Below, in pieces: positions 41,409 through 51,026 of a stretch of 64,000 nt of DNA. Both the position numbers and the translations under genes were made by a program. The stretch spans positions 1-64,000 of the forward strand of contig JBOHRN010000037.1 of assembly GCA_050732775.1 (NCBI GenBank), given 5' to 3'. Under the pieces are notes generated by a model. It made no database searches, was not told where the DNA came from, and saw only the letters and a list, made by a program, of their open reading frames with translations. Within the stretch, counting starts at the first letter, position 1, and each line of letters starts with the position of its first letter. The stretch comes from JBOHRN01 sp050732775. GTDB taxonomy: Bacteria > Gemmatimonadota > Gemmatimonadetes > Longimicrobiales > Longimicrobiaceae.

Positions 41409-42158
41409 TCAGAAGTCGTAGCGCGCACCGTCCTCTCCCAGCTCGATCGGTTCGAAGGAGCGCCGGGCCTCTTTCAGGTCGGCGTCTTGGACACCAGGCG
41501 GCAGGTGGACCAACACCAGCCGCCCCGCCCCCGCTTGCCGGGCCACGTGGGCGGCGTCGTGCACCGTGGTGTGGCCGGAAAACTCCCTAAGCATGGCTTC
41601 GTGAAACAGGATGTCGGCGCCCTGGGCTAGCCGGGCTATGGCGTCGCAGCGTTCGGTGTCGGAAGAGTAGGCCACCACCCCGTCCGACGCCCGGCTCTCG
41701 AGCCGCAGCCCCACCACCGGCACGCTGTGGATGCCGGGGGCGCTGGTGATGCGCCATTCTTGATCGGATAGCACGCCCGCCCCCTCTTCCAGCGGGACCA
41801 CGCACCACTCGATTTCGGGTAGTCCGTCCCAGGCGCCGGTGTCAAAAGTGCCGAAGCAGCGACGGGCCTGCGACAGGGCGGGTTCGGGCCCGCATACCCG
41901 CATGGGGCGCTCCCGGCCGGACAGCCAGATACGCTCCATGAACAGGGGAAAGCCGCTCACGTGGTCGGCGTGCTCGTGGGTCAGGATGAGGGCGTCGATC
42001 CGGTCCGGGTCGACCCCGGACGCCAGCAGCCGCTGGAATACGTCGCCTCCGCAGTCGATTACCACCACCGAGCTGGCCGCCTCGGCCGCCAGCATGGTGG
42101 TGGTGCGAGAGCCGTCGGAGAGGGCCGCGCCCGTGCCCAGCAGGTGAAGCGTCGCCAT
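41409..42158 (-). CDS. Metallo-beta-lactamase-fold hydrolase (RNase Z-like)
   Basis: 249 residues: LHLLGTGAALSDGSRTTTML start, metal site LTHEHADHVSGFP (H-x-H-x-D-H), then late SSDTERCD and FHEAMLREFSGHTTVHDA ligands, as in RNase Z and related phosphodiesterases. Cytoplasmic. A true RNase Z is possible, but the exosite arm cannot be recognised, so only the fold is assigned. Start ATG 42158; an in-frame extension to 42236 would overlap gmhA. Confidence 0.88.
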   Translation of the reverse strand: MATLHLLGTGAALSDGSRTTTMLAAEAASSVVVIDCGGDVFQRLLASGVDPDRIDALILTHEHADHVSGFPLFMERIWLSGRERPMRVCGPEPALSQARRCFGTFDTGAWDGLPEIEWCVVPLEEGAGVLSDQEWRITSAPGIHSVPVVGLRLESRASDGVVAYSSDTERCDAIARLAQGADILFHEAMLREFSGHTTVHDAAHVARQAGAGRLVLVHLPPGVQDADLKEARRSFEPIELGEDGARYDF

Positions 42159-42193
42159 CTCCGTCAGCGAAGCAAGATGGGAGCCAACGGCGG

Positions 42194-42784
42194 TTACGGG
42201 GCCGGCGAGAAGTACTCTCCCTCGATCAGTTCGCACAGCAGGTGAATAACGGCGGCATGGCCTTCCTGAACCCGCGCGGTGTCGCCGGAGGGGACGCGCA
42301 CGCAGTGGTGGCAGAGCGCGGCCAGTTCGCCGCCGCTCCGGCCGCTGAGACCCACCACTTTCGCGCCTAGCTCCCGGGCCGCCCCGGCCGCGCGCAACAC
42401 GTTGGGGGAGTTACCGCTGGTGCTGATCGCCACCAGCACGTCGCCGCTCCGGACCATGGCCCGGACTTGGCGCTCGAACACCCCTGCGAAGTCGTAGTCG
42501 TTACTCCAGCAGGTGAGCGTGGGGCCGTCGATCAGGTGGTGGGCAGGAAGGCCGGGGCGCTCTCGTTGGTAGCGGGCCACCAACTCCTCGGCCAGGTGTA
42601 CGGCGTCGCACGCCGAGCCGCCGTTGCCGCAGGCGTAAAGCCGCCCGCCCGCCCGGAAGGAGTCCGAGACGCTGGCGGCGGCGGCGAGGATAACCGGGGC
42701 CTGCCCGCGCAGCTCCCGCATGACCCGGGCCGATTCCGCGAGCTGCCGCTCCACTACTCCGGCGGCACCCGCGTCTAGGGTCAA
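42194..42784 (-). CDS. gmhA: Phosphoheptose isomerase (SIS domain)
   Basis: 196-residue SIS-domain protein of the GmhA type, converting sedoheptulose 7-phosphate to glycero-manno-heptose 7-phosphate for LPS or S-layer heptose. Features: GRLYACGNGGSACDAVHLAEE, RERPGLPAHHLI, DVLVAISTSGNSPNVLRA, and C-terminal QEGHAAVIHLLCELIE. Start TTG 42784 overlaps the stop of the small membrane protein. No other heptose genes are nearby. Confidence 0.9.
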   Translation of the reverse strand: MTLDAGAAGVVERQLAESARVMRELRGQAPVILAAAASVSDSFRAGGRLYACGNGGSACDAVHLAEELVARYQRERPGLPAHHLIDGPTLTCWSNDYDFAGVFERQVRAMVRSGDVLVAISTSGNSPNVLRAAGAARELGAKVVGLSGRSGGELAALCHHCVRVPSGDTARVQEGHAAVIHLLCELIEGEYFSPAP

Positions 42785-42969
42785 CCCGTCCGCTCCCTGC
42801 CCTTTTTCCGCCGGGCGCGGATGAGCACGGCCGCGACCAGGAAGGGGAGCGCGGCGAATAGTACGCTCGCCAGGGCGGCGAGCACCAGTTCGATGCGGTT
42901 GAAGAAGAGTACCATCACCACCAGGGCGGGAAAGGTAAGCAGGAAGCCCGCGATCGCCATCTCACGCAT
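42781..42969 (-). CDS. Small two-helix membrane protein
   Basis: 62 residues, two hydrophobic helices (about 5-25 and 28-50) and an Arg/Lys-rich C-terminus (RARRKKGRERTG), probably cytoplasmic. Unknown function. First gene of the six-gene minus-strand run 42969-38683; its TGA overlaps the gmhA start. Divergent from the SDR gene. Confidence 0.7.
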   Translation of the reverse strand: MREMAIAGFLLTFPALVVMVLFFNRIELVLAALASVLFAALPFLVAAVLIRARRKKGRERTG

Positions 42970-43089
42970 TACCCGTACCCCGGTAGAATGAAGGTTGCAT
43001 CAGCTTTGCTTGCGGCCGGCGCCCATAGTAGCCACCCGGCCGAGCGCCGTGCAAGTCCACGGCCGCCACTTCATCACTTTACACTCGTC

Positions 43090-43827
43090 ATGACAACACA
43101 CGCAAACGACTTTCTGACCGGCAGCACGGCCGTTGTCACCGGCAGCAGCAAGGGGATCGGTTACGGGATTGCCCAAGCGTTGGTGGAGCACGGCTCCAAC
43201 CTGGTGGTCTCGGCCCGGACCGAAGCGGAGGTGCGCGCCGCCGCCGACCGGCTCAACCAGCTAGGAGGCGGAAAAGCGGCTCCCTACCCGTGCGACGTGC
43301 GCCGGCACCACGAGGTACGCGCACTGATCGGTTTCGCGGTGGAGGAGTTCGGCGGACTGGACGTTCTGGTCAACAACGCCGGGCTGGGCCACTTCGGCTC
43401 CATCGGGGAGTTGAGCGTGGAGCAGTGGGAAGAGACCATCGAGACCAACCTCAACTCCCTCTTTTACGCCTGCCACGAGGCGCTACCATACCTAAGCAAG
43501 AGCAGAGACGCCTGGATCATCAACATCGGCTCCTTGGCCGGTAAGAACCCGTTCGCCGGCGGTACCGCTTACAACGCCTCCAAGTTTGGCTTGACGGGCT
43601 TCTCCGAGGCGCTGATGATGGACGTGCGTCAGCTCGGTATCCGGGTCAACTACATCATGCCGGGGAGCGTGAACAGCTACTTCGGGGACAAACCGCCCGG
43701 GGAGGAGAACGACTGGATGATTCAGCCGCAGGATATCGGAAAGATGGTGGTCGATCTGCTGGCGTACCCGGGGCGCACCCTGCCCTCGAGGATCGAGGTG
43801 AGGCCCAGCCGCCCCCCGCCAAGGTAG
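43090..43827 (+). CDS. Short-chain dehydrogenase/reductase
   Basis: 245-residue classical SDR: TGSSKGIG nucleotide-binding motif, NNAG, catalytic Ser in INIGSLAG, YNASK active site and a late PGSVNSYF. NADP(H) or NAD(H)-dependent oxidoreductase; the substrate cannot be predicted. ATG 43090 is chosen over 42988 because the extra N-terminus is Pro/His-rich. Precedes fumC by 74 bp. Confidence 0.9.
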   Translation: MTTHANDFLTGSTAVVTGSSKGIGYGIAQALVEHGSNLVVSARTEAEVRAAADRLNQLGGGKAAPYPCDVRRHHEVRALIGFAVEEFGGLDVLVNNAGLGHFGSIGELSVEQWEETIETNLNSLFYACHEALPYLSKSRDAWIINIGSLAGKNPFAGGTAYNASKFGLTGFSEALMMDVRQLGIRVNYIMPGSVNSYFGDKPPGEENDWMIQPQDIGKMVVDLLAYPGRTLPSRIEVRPSRPPPR

Positions 43828-43901
43828 GGAGTGGCCGGGCGAGGGGAGGGGCGGTACATTCGAGCGGCCGCTCGCCAAGCTTTCCCCGCACGCTGCTAGC
43901 C

Positions 43902-45347
<1,446 letters not shown>

Positions 45348-46694
45348 CCGCCTCGGGCAGGGTGGGGTGGGCGTGCACCGAGAGGGCGATATCTTCGGCC
45401 GACGCTTCGAACTCGACCGCCAACGCCGCCTCGGCGATCAGGTCCGAGGCGCGCGGGCCCAGGATGTGGAGCCCTAGCAGCCGGTCGCTCTCCGCGTCGG
45501 CGATCACTTTGACGAAGCCGTCTGCCTCTCCCATCGCCTTGGCCCGGCCGTTGGCCGCGAAGGGGAACCGCCCGACCTTGACCCTGCCCCGCTCCCTGGC
45601 CTCTTCCTCGGTGAGCCCCACCGAGGCGGCTTCGGGCCAGGTGTAGACCACCCCGGGGATGGCGTCGTAGTTCACGCGGCCGCGCCCGCCAGCCATGTTC
45701 TCGACCGCGGCGACGCCCTCCTCCTCGGCTTTGTGGGCGAGCATCTTGCCGCCGATGGCGTCGCCGATGGCGTAGACGTTGGCCACGCCGGTCCGGTACC
45801 GGTCGTCAACCTGGATGAAGCCGTGCTCGAGCCGGATGCCGGCCTCTTCGAAACCCATCCCCTCGGTATAGGCGCGGCGCCCGACCGCCACCAGCACGAC
45901 GTCGGCCGAGATCGGGTCGCCCCCCTCAACCTCTACCTTCACCCGTTTTCCTTTGCTGTCGGCGCCGGTGACCTTGGTGCCGGTGCGGATCTCGAAGCCC
46001 TGCTTCTTCAGGACCTTGGCGGTCTCCTTTACCACCTCGGCGTCCATGCCGGGCATAATGGTGTCGAGCATTTCCAGGACGGTCACCCGTGATCCGAGCC
46101 GCAGCCACACAGAACCCAGCTCGAGCCCGATGTAGCCGCCGCCGATCACCACCAACTGCTCTGGCACCCGCTCGAGCGAGAGAGCACCGGTCGAGTCAAC
46201 AACCTTCTTTCCGTCGAACTTCAGGAAGGGGAGCTCCACCGGCACCGAGCCGGTGGCGAGGAGGACGTTCTTACCCTTCAACGTCCGCCCGCTTTCCCCG
46301 CTCTCGACCTCAACGGTGTCGGCCGAGTTCAGTTGGCCGAAGCCCTTCACCCACTCGATCTTGTTCTTCTTAAAGAGCCCGGCCACGCCCCTGGTGAGCT
46401 GGTCGACGACGCCGTCCTTCCGCTCCATCATCGCGGCCACGTCGATGGAGATGTCGCCGCTCGAGATGCCGTGAACCGCCGCCTTCTCGCGCAGCTGGTG
46501 GTACAGCTCGGTGGAGTCGAGGAGTGCCTTGGAGGGGATGCACCCTACCCGCAGACAGGTCCCGCCCAGGGCCGGCTCCTTTTCGACGCACGAGACCTTC
46601 ATCCCGAGCTGGGCGGCGCGGATGGCCGCCACGTACCCGCCCGGGCCGCCCCCCAGGACGATCAGGTCGAAGGTGTCTGGTTTACCCGCCACGC

Positions 46695-47975
46695 TCACCC
46701 TTCCAGCAGGAGCGTTTCGGGGTCTTCCAACATGGTCTTGACGGCTACCAGGAAGCGGACCGCCTCACTTCCGTCCACCACGCGGTGGTCGTAAGTGAGA
46801 GCCAGGTACATGACCGGGCGCGCCACTACCCGGCCGTCCACCACCACCGGCCGCTCCACTACGTTGTGCATACCCAGGATGCCCACCTGGGGCGGGTTGA
46901 GGATCGGGGTAGAGAGCATGGAGCCATAGACCCCTCCGTTGGTAACCGTGAAGGTGCCACCCTGAAGGTCTTCCAGGGCCAGCTTCTGGTCGCGGACTTT
47001 GGCGGCCAGATCACCGATGGTTCGTTCGATTTCGGCGAAGGTGAGCCGGTCGGCCCCGCGCACCACCGGTACCACCAACCCCTCTTCGGAGCCCACGGCG
47101 ATGCCGATATCGTAGTGCTTCTTTAGGAGCAGGTCCTCTCCGCGTAGTTCGGAGTTGACCCGGGGGAACTGTTTGAGGGCGCCGATGGAGGCCTTCACGA
47201 AGAAGGACATGAAACCGAGTTTGACGCCGTGCCTTTCCCGGAACTCCTCTTTGCGCCGCTCCCGCAGCCCGATCAGACGGGAGAGATCCACCTCGTTGAA
47301 GGTGGTGAGCGAGGCGGTACCCTGTTGAGACTCGACCAACCGGCGGGCGATGGTCTGGCGGCGGCGCGACACGCGGACCAGCTCCTGGTCGGCGCGGACT
47401 TCGCCTTCGGGCGCTCTGTGCTCCGCCCGCCCCTCTACCCGGGGGCTCTCTCTCTCCGGCTCCGGCTCGGGCTTCTCCGCGGCTCTCTCGAGAGCCCCGC
47501 GGACGTCATCCTTGGTGATACGTCCCTTTGGCCCAGTCCCTTTTATCTGCGAGAGGTCGATCTGGTGCTCGGCCGCGAGCTTGCGCGCCGCGGGCGAGGT
47601 GGGGGCCGGTTCCTCGGGCTTGGCCGGCGCACGGGCGGGCTCCCGCCCGGACTTCTCGTCCTTGCGTGCGCCGGCCTCCGCGGAGGCGGGATCATCTTGC
47701 TTGGCTTCTTTTTCTTTCTTCTCTTTGGGTTCGGCGCCGTCTTCGGAGAGAGTGCCGAGGACGTCGTCGACAGCTACCGTGTCACCCTCTCCCTTGGCGA
47801 TAGACTCGAGTACTCCGCTCCGCCGGGCGGCAACTTCCACGGTGATCTTGTCGGTCTCTAACTCGACTAGCACCTCATCCCTCTCGACCGCGTCCCCCTC
47901 CTCTTTGGTCCAGCGACCCACGGTGGCCTCGACCACGGACTCCCCCAGGGGGGGCACTTTGATTTCGATAGACAT
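46695..47975 (-). CDS. sucB: Dihydrolipoyllysine succinyltransferase (E2 of 2-oxoglutarate dehydrogenase)
   Basis: 426 residues: one lipoyl domain (lipoylated Lys in ELETDKITVEV), a Lys/Glu/Pro-rich linker, a peripheral-subunit-binding domain (AARKLAAEHQIDLSQIKGTG) and the catalytic acyltransferase domain with TFNEVDLS, TNGGVYGS and TYDHRVVDG at its end. The single lipoyl domain and the SucB-like sequence, together with the neighbouring sucA, make it E2o rather than E2p. The 24-bp gap from sucA suggests one transcript. Confidence 0.96.
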   Translation of the reverse strand: MSIEIKVPPLGESVVEATVGRWTKEEGDAVERDEVLVELETDKITVEVAARRSGVLESIAKGEGDTVAVDDVLGTLSEDGAEPKEKKEKEAKQDDPASAEAGARKDEKSGREPARAPAKPEEPAPTSPAARKLAAEHQIDLSQIKGTGPKGRITKDDVRGALERAAEKPEPEPERESPRVEGRAEHRAPEGEVRADQELVRVSRRRQTIARRLVESQQGTASLTTFNEVDLSRLIGLRERRKEEFRERHGVKLGFMSFFVKASIGALKQFPRVNSELRGEDLLLKKHYDIGIAVGSEEGLVVPVVRGADRLTFAEIERTIGDLAAKVRDQKLALEDLQGGTFTVTNGGVYGSMLSTPILNPPQVGILGMHNVVERPVVVDGRVVARPVMYLALTYDHRVVDGSEAVRFLVAVKTMLEDPETLLLEG

Positions 47976-47999
47976 GAATCAGCAGGTTGAAGCTACTGG

Positions 48000-50813
48000 T
48001 CAATCGCGGCCGCTAGCGCCCGTCTTCGCTCTGGCGGCTGGGGCGCGGGAGCGTTTGCCCCGCCCCGCCGGGGGGTTGCTCCACGCCTCAGCCACCAGGC
48101 GTCGCTGCTCTTTCTGGTGCCGCTTATGATCTCCCTCGGCGGGACTGGCCCGTTGGGGGCGGCCCAGGTAGCGGACCCGAAGGTCTCCGGCTAACTCCCT
48201 GAGCCGGGGCTCCAAGTAGCGCCAGGCGCCCATGTTGGCTGGCTCTTCCTGCACCCAGACGATCTCCCCCAAGTTAGGAAATCCGTTTACCGTTTTCTCC
48301 AGGTCGTCCTCCGGCAAGGGGTACAGCTCCTCGATGCGGACCAGAGCGACCCGTTCGGCCTCCTTCGGGGGGTCATCGGCGGTTAGGTCTACGTACACCT
48401 TGCCACTGCACAGCAGGAGGCGGGTCACGCCGGCGGCGCGCTCCGCGGCTTCGGGGTCGGGAATCAGGGGACGGAAGCGGCCGCCGGACAGCTCGGCCAG
48501 CGTGGCCATGGCCGCGGGGTGACGCAGCAAACTCTTCGGCGACATCACGATTAGCGGCCTGGGGTCGGAGTGGAGCAGCCGCGCCTGCCGGCGCAGCAGG
48601 TGGAAGTACTGGGCCGCGGTGGTGCAGTTGGCGACGCGCAAGTTATCCTCGGCCGCGAGTTGCAGGAACCTCTCCAGGCGGGCGCTGGAGTGCTCGGGCC
48701 CCTGCCCCTCGTAGCCGTGCGGAAGTAGCAGGACCAGTCCGGAGCTTTGTCCCCACTTGGCGCGGCCTGCCGAGAGGAACTGGTCGACGGCCACCTGGGC
48801 GCTGTTCACGAAGTCCCCGAACTGGGCTTCCCACAAGACCAGCACGTCGGGATCCCACACGCTGTAGCCGTACTCGAAGCCCACCGCGGCTGCTTCGGAG
48901 AGGGGCGAGTTCAGGAGTTCGCACGAAGCCCGGGCCTGCGGGAGGTGGTGTAGGGGAACGAACTGCTCACCTGTCTCGGCGTCGTGGAGCACGGAGTGGC
49001 GATGGCTAAAGGTGCCGCGCTCGGTATCCTGGCCGGTGAGCCGGATGGGCACTCCCTCGGCCAGGAGCGAGGCGAAGGCCAGGGCCTCGGCGTGTCCCCA
49101 GTCGATCTGCCCTTCCCCTCCCAGGGCGTCGCGACGGCGCTCCAGCAGCTTGGCGAGCCGCTGATTGGGCGTGAAACCGCCGGGTAGTCGGAGCAGGGCC
49201 TCGCCCAACCCCCGCAAGCTAGCCGCGCCGACCCCCGTGTCTTCACCCTGGGGCTCACCGGGACGGCCGTTGGGGGAGATCTCGGGGGCCACCAGGTCGG
49301 CGCTCCCGTCCTCCACCGCCGCGCGTGCCTCCGACAGCCGCTCCGCCACCTCTTCGCTGAGGGCGTCGGCTTCCTCCCGGCTCAAGACCCCCCGCTCGAC
49401 GCACTCTTCGGCCCACTTGGCCCGCACCGTAGGGTGGTCGCCGATGGCCTCGTACATCTCCGGTTGGGTGAAAGCGGGCTCGTCCCCCTCGTTGTGACCC
49501 CAGCGGCGGTAGCCCACCAGGTCGATCATGAAGTCCTTCCGAAAGCGGGCCCGGTACGCCGCGGCCAGGCGGGCGACCGAGAGACACGCCTCGGGGTCGT
49601 CGGCGTTGACGTGCACCACGGGGACCTCGAACCCCTTGGCCGGGTCGCTGGCGTAGTGGGTCGAGCGCCCCTCGGCCGGGTCGGTGGTAAAGCCGATCTG
49701 GTTGTTGGCGATGACGTGAATGGTGCCGCCCACGGTGTAGCCGGAGAGCCGGGACAGGTTGAGCCCCTCGGTTACCACGCCCTGGGCCGGGAACGCGGCG
49801 TCGCCGTGAATCAAGATAGAAAGAGCCCTTTCGGGGTGCAGCTCGGGGGGTCCGGACGAGCCGGTGTCGTCCTGGGCGGCGCGCGCCATGCCGGTGACCA
49901 CCGGGTTAACCACCTCCAGGTGACTGGGGTTGGGAGCCATGCACAGCTGCACCTCGCGGCCGTCGGGGCCCGGGCGGGCGCCCTCCCACCCCAGGTGGTA
50001 TTTGACGTCGCCGCTGATCTCTTCGGGGCTTTCGGGGCGCTCGTCCAGGAAGCCGGCCAGAAGCTCCTCGTACGGCTTGCCCAAGAGCTGGGCGAGTACG
50101 TTGAGCCGCCCCCGGTGGGCCATGCCCATCACGGCGCGGGAGACACCGTCGGCAGCGGCTTGCCCGATGACCTCGTCCAGCAGCGGGACGAGCACGTCGG
50201 TGCCCTCGATGGAAAATCGCTTCTGACCCGGGAAACTACGGTGCAGGTACCTCTCCAGCCCCTCTACCTCGGAGAGCCGGGCCAGCAACCGGCGGGCTCC
50301 GTCGCCTTCCAGCCGGAGCTGGAACCGCCCCGTCTCCACGGCCTGGCGGAGCCACGCCCGCTCCCCGGCGTCGTTTAGGTGGTCGAACTCGTACCCGGTG
50401 GTACCGGCGTACCTCTCGCGCAGCCGGGTCACCGCCCCGGCGGCCGAGCCGGCACCCTTGGCCGCGGGCCCGCCCACTGAACTGGCCGGCAGCTGTTCCA
50501 AGACCCCGTCCGAGAGCCCGTAGGCTTCGGTACCGAGGGCCGGATCGCCCACCGGGGCCTCCTTAGCCAGGGGGTCGAGCCAAGCCGCGGTATGGCCGCG
50601 GGCACGGATGGCGTCGGCCAGCCCGCGGACGGCGAGCAGGGGGGAGAGGTCTTCCGCGCCCCCGGCGGCCGGCGGTGTGGAAAGAGCCGGGGAAAACTCC
50701 TCGAAGAAAGCACGCCAGTCGCTGTCCAGCGAGCCGGGGTTCTGCCGGAAGCGTTCGTACTGTTCGAGCACGTACCCGGCGTTGGGGCCGTGGAACTCTT
50801 TCAGCTCTGCCAT
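48000..50813 (-). CDS. sucA: 2-oxoglutarate dehydrogenase E1 component
   Basis: 937-residue ThDP-dependent E1 decarboxylase. Canonical segments: AELKEFHGPNAGYVLEQYER at the N-terminus, MGMAHRGRLNVLAQLLGKP, GDAAFPAQGVVTEGLNLS, the E1o HNEGDEPAFTQP, and GQDTERGTFSHRHSVLHD. The N-terminal E2-binding segment is present, so it is the ordinary bacterial E1o. ATG 50813 with no clear ribosome-binding site; a sigma-70-like promoter lies at 50875-50903. Confidence 0.97.
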   Translation of the reverse strand: MAELKEFHGPNAGYVLEQYERFRQNPGSLDSDWRAFFEEFSPALSTPPAAGGAEDLSPLLAVRGLADAIRARGHTAAWLDPLAKEAPVGDPALGTEAYGLSDGVLEQLPASSVGGPAAKGAGSAAGAVTRLRERYAGTTGYEFDHLNDAGERAWLRQAVETGRFQLRLEGDGARRLLARLSEVEGLERYLHRSFPGQKRFSIEGTDVLVPLLDEVIGQAAADGVSRAVMGMAHRGRLNVLAQLLGKPYEELLAGFLDERPESPEEISGDVKYHLGWEGARPGPDGREVQLCMAPNPSHLEVVNPVVTGMARAAQDDTGSSGPPELHPERALSILIHGDAAFPAQGVVTEGLNLSRLSGYTVGGTIHVIANNQIGFTTDPAEGRSTHYASDPAKGFEVPVVHVNADDPEACLSVARLAAAYRARFRKDFMIDLVGYRRWGHNEGDEPAFTQPEMYEAIGDHPTVRAKWAEECVERGVLSREEADALSEEVAERLSEARAAVEDGSADLVAPEISPNGRPGEPQGEDTGVGAASLRGLGEALLRLPGGFTPNQRLAKLLERRRDALGGEGQIDWGHAEALAFASLLAEGVPIRLTGQDTERGTFSHRHSVLHDAETGEQFVPLHHLPQARASCELLNSPLSEAAAVGFEYGYSVWDPDVLVLWEAQFGDFVNSAQVAVDQFLSAGRAKWGQSSGLVLLLPHGYEGQGPEHSSARLERFLQLAAEDNLRVANCTTAAQYFHLLRRQARLLHSDPRPLIVMSPKSLLRHPAAMATLAELSGGRFRPLIPDPEAAERAAGVTRLLLCSGKVYVDLTADDPPKEAERVALVRIEELYPLPEDDLEKTVNGFPNLGEIVWVQEEPANMGAWRYLEPRLRELAGDLRVRYLGRPQRASPAEGDHKRHQKEQRRLVAEAWSNPPAGRGKRSRAPAARAKTGASGRD

Positions 50814-50874
50814 TAAAAGAAGTTGTGTTTCAAGCGCACCGCGCCGTAGCTGGGATCACCCGCAGCAGCTAACC

Positions 50875-50903
50875 ATTCTAACCAAATCCCCATTTCTTCG
50901 CCA
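50875..50903 (-). promoter_or_regulatory. Sigma-70-like promoter of sucA-sucB-lpdA
   Basis: On the minus strand, TGGCGA (50903-50898) and TAGAAT (50880-50875), 17-bp spacer, about 60 bp before the sucA ATG. The -35 match is modest. Confidence 0.5.
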
Positions 50904-50962
50904 CCGGACCCCGGAGTACGGTTCGCGGGTACTTGGGCTGGAGCACGGCGGTTAAACAGATG

Positions 50963-50990
50963 TTGTAAAGGCCTCGGATCGCGGTACGAT
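50963..50990 (+). promoter_or_regulatory. Candidate promoter of the Omp85/TamB pair
   Basis: TTGTAA (50963-50968) and TACGAT (50985-50990), 16-bp spacer, 37 bp before the TTG start at 51027. Both hexamers match the consensus only partly. Confidence 0.35.
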
Positions 50991-51026
50991 TCTTTCTCCG
51001 CTCGCGAGAATCACACCTTCGAAACT

